64,000 nucleotides of DNA from Virgibacillus_F flavescens (GTDB lineage Bacteria; Bacillota; Bacilli; Bacillales; Amphibacillaceae). Under the pieces are notes generated by a model. The model was not told where the DNA came from. It saw only the letters and a program-made list of their open reading frames with translations, and made no database searches. Each line of letters opens with the position of its first letter. Position 1 is the first letter of the stretch. Shown here piece after piece: positions 63,065 to 64,000 of the stretch. The translations under genes were made by a program, and so were the position numbers. Location of the stretch: NCBI RefSeq assembly GCF_050574275.1, contig NZ_CP192260.1, forward strand, positions 310,001 to 374,000, in the 5' to 3' direction.

Positions 63065-64000
63065 TTATTCTCCTTTCGGTACAAAAATCAATTTATCATC
63101 GTTCTCCGCTGCATTTCCTCGACCATCTGTATTATTGGTTATAAAATATATTCCATTTTCAGCTGCAAATACATCTCGCACTCGTCCTATTCCATCCATA
63201 ATCAGTTCAACCTGTTCAGTGTCAGGGTTAAACCTGCGAACTCCTTCTCCTCTTAAAGAGGCAAAATAGAAATGACCTTTAAAATAAGCCATGCCAGATG
63301 GTGCCCAAGTTGATTTTCCTGAATGGACAATCGGTTCAGTCATACCTTTCTTTGACTCGTCTCCACGGATTACTGGCCATCCGTAGTTTTGACCTTTTTC
63401 AATTTTATTAATTTCATCGAAGGCGCTTGATCCATGTTCTGTTGCATAAAGCGAATTATTTTCATCCCAGGATAATCCTTGGGGATTTCGGTGGCCATAC
63501 GTAAAGACATATGAATTATCGAATGGGTTGTCTGTGGGAATGGAACCATCCATATTCATTCGTACTATCTTTCCAGCAAGGCTATTCAAATCCTGTGCGC
63601 TTTTCTCATTAGTAGCATCACCTGTTGTAATGTATAATTTCTGGTCAGGACCAATCGCTATTCTTCCACCTTGATGAAACTCTCCCCCAGGAATTTCATC
63701 CAATAGGATCTCCGTCTCCACCCAAGAGGCGTCCGTTTCTTTCATTTTGATTACACGCTGAAAGTAGCTTCCATTTTCCTGATAGGAGTAATAGGCATAT
63801 GCCACATTCTTTTCTGCAAAATTTGATGGAATTGCAATGCCTAATAGCCCTGCTTCAGACTGATTTGAAATATTCTTTTCAAAATTAACTGCCTTTCTTG
63901 CCTGCACACCATCCTTTACAATTACAATTGAACCAGTCCGTTCACTGATATAAAACGTACCATCCACTCGCTGAATTTCCCATGGAACCTTTAAATTTTC
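63065..64000 (-). CDS. PQQ-dependent sugar dehydrogenase-like protein (N-terminus beyond window)
   Basis: At least 311 residues of a six-bladed beta-propeller of the glucose/sorbosone dehydrogenase family. Motifs are ENLKVPWEIQ at the right edge, GLLGIAIPSNFAEKNVAYAYYS, GGEFHQGGRIAIGPDQKLYITTGDA, YGHRNPQGLSWD and EHGSSAFDEINKI, then NYGWPVI. The frame is open to the window edge, so signal peptide and start are missing. Members oxidise aldose sugars with PQQ; Bacillaceae copies may be lipoproteins, which cannot be seen here. Confidence 0.9.
   Translation of the reverse strand, partial: ENLKVPWEIQRVDGTFYISERTGSIVIVKDGVQARKAVNFEKNISNQSEAGLLGIAIPSNFAEKNVAYAYYSYQENGSYFQRVIKMKETDASWVETEILLDEIPGGEFHQGGRIAIGPDQKLYITTGDATNEKSAQDLNSLAGKIVRMNMDGSIPTDNPFDNSYVFTYGHRNPQGLSWDENNSLYATEHGSSAFDEINKIEKGQNYGWPVIRGDESKKGMTEPIVHSGKSTWAPSGMAYFKGHFYFASLRGEGVRRFNPDTEQVELIMDGIGRVRDVFAAENGIYFITNNTDGRGNAAENDDKLIFVPKGE

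Overview
The window reads as chromosomal DNA of a low-GC Bacillaceae bacterium, probably of the halotolerant Oceanobacillus/Virgibacillus-like group. The gene order is close to the Bacillus subtilis cshA-ydbS-ydbT-ydcA-acpS-ydcC-alr-ndoAI-ndoA-rsbRSTUVW-sigB-rsbX-ydcI-ydcK-trnS block, read here from right to left. The genus is inference from protein and repeat style and was not tested by database search.

Region by region. 1-4250 (minus strand): the 5' part of a 23S rRNA, a complete 16S rRNA and a 12-gene tRNA cluster upstream of it, fed by a strong TTGACA/TAGTAT promoter. 4389-8801: an SprT-like protein, a PerR-type catalase gene and tex. 8971-14863: the complete stress module (ndoAI-ndoA antitoxin-toxin, then rsbR-S-T-U, a SigB-type promoter, rsbV-W-sigB-rsbX). 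15176-20380: alr, a LolA-like lipoprotein, Nnr, AcpS and a rhomboid protease. 20390-25757: two small membrane-protein genes too short for routine ORF calling, ydbT/ydbS and the RNA helicase cshA. 26009-32697: mixed housekeeping genes (EamA, DegV, esterase, YppG-like, glutaredoxin-like, DedA, DUF1206, lipid kinase). 32954-38181: a phosphonate-type ABC importer followed by a cytoplasmic 5'-nucleotidase-family enzyme. 39101-46720: a YkoGH-type two-component system with a PepSY protein, then VOC, thioredoxin-like, DUF368, CapA and DUF2254 genes. 46737-49834: a thiolase/SDR/acyl-CoA dehydrogenase operon. 49980-53785: an ECF sigma factor with zinc-finger anti-sigma, next to a sortase-anchored protein and a class F sortase. 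54021-56507: YfhE-like protein, ABC exporter, small membrane protein. 56549-60930: the trehalose operon with twin TreR operators. 61068-63015: a repeat locus split by an intact IS3-family element. 63065-64000: a truncated PQQ-type sugar dehydrogenase.

The most unusual content is non-coding. (1) A high-GC, roughly 110-nt structured module occurs eight times as four inverted pairs. Its basal stem differs between loci yet stays complementary, and its apical loop has taken insertions twice (an IS3-family element and a 68-bp structured insert). (2) A second dispersed repeat of about 90-100 bp occurs at least six times, always in the same orientation, including inside the sigB operon and the tRNA cluster; some copies form terminator-like hairpins. 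(3) A GCGC-rich array with a period of about 21 bp lies upstream of the sortase-substrate gene.

How the genes work together. The left half is core stress and envelope physiology under SigB, PerR and the NdoA toxin. The middle holds phosphate-compound import and a sensor pair. The right half combines acyl-CoA metabolism, a predicted ECF/sortase surface system and trehalose uptake and hydrolysis. No CRISPR array, prophage or recognisable known defence island was seen.
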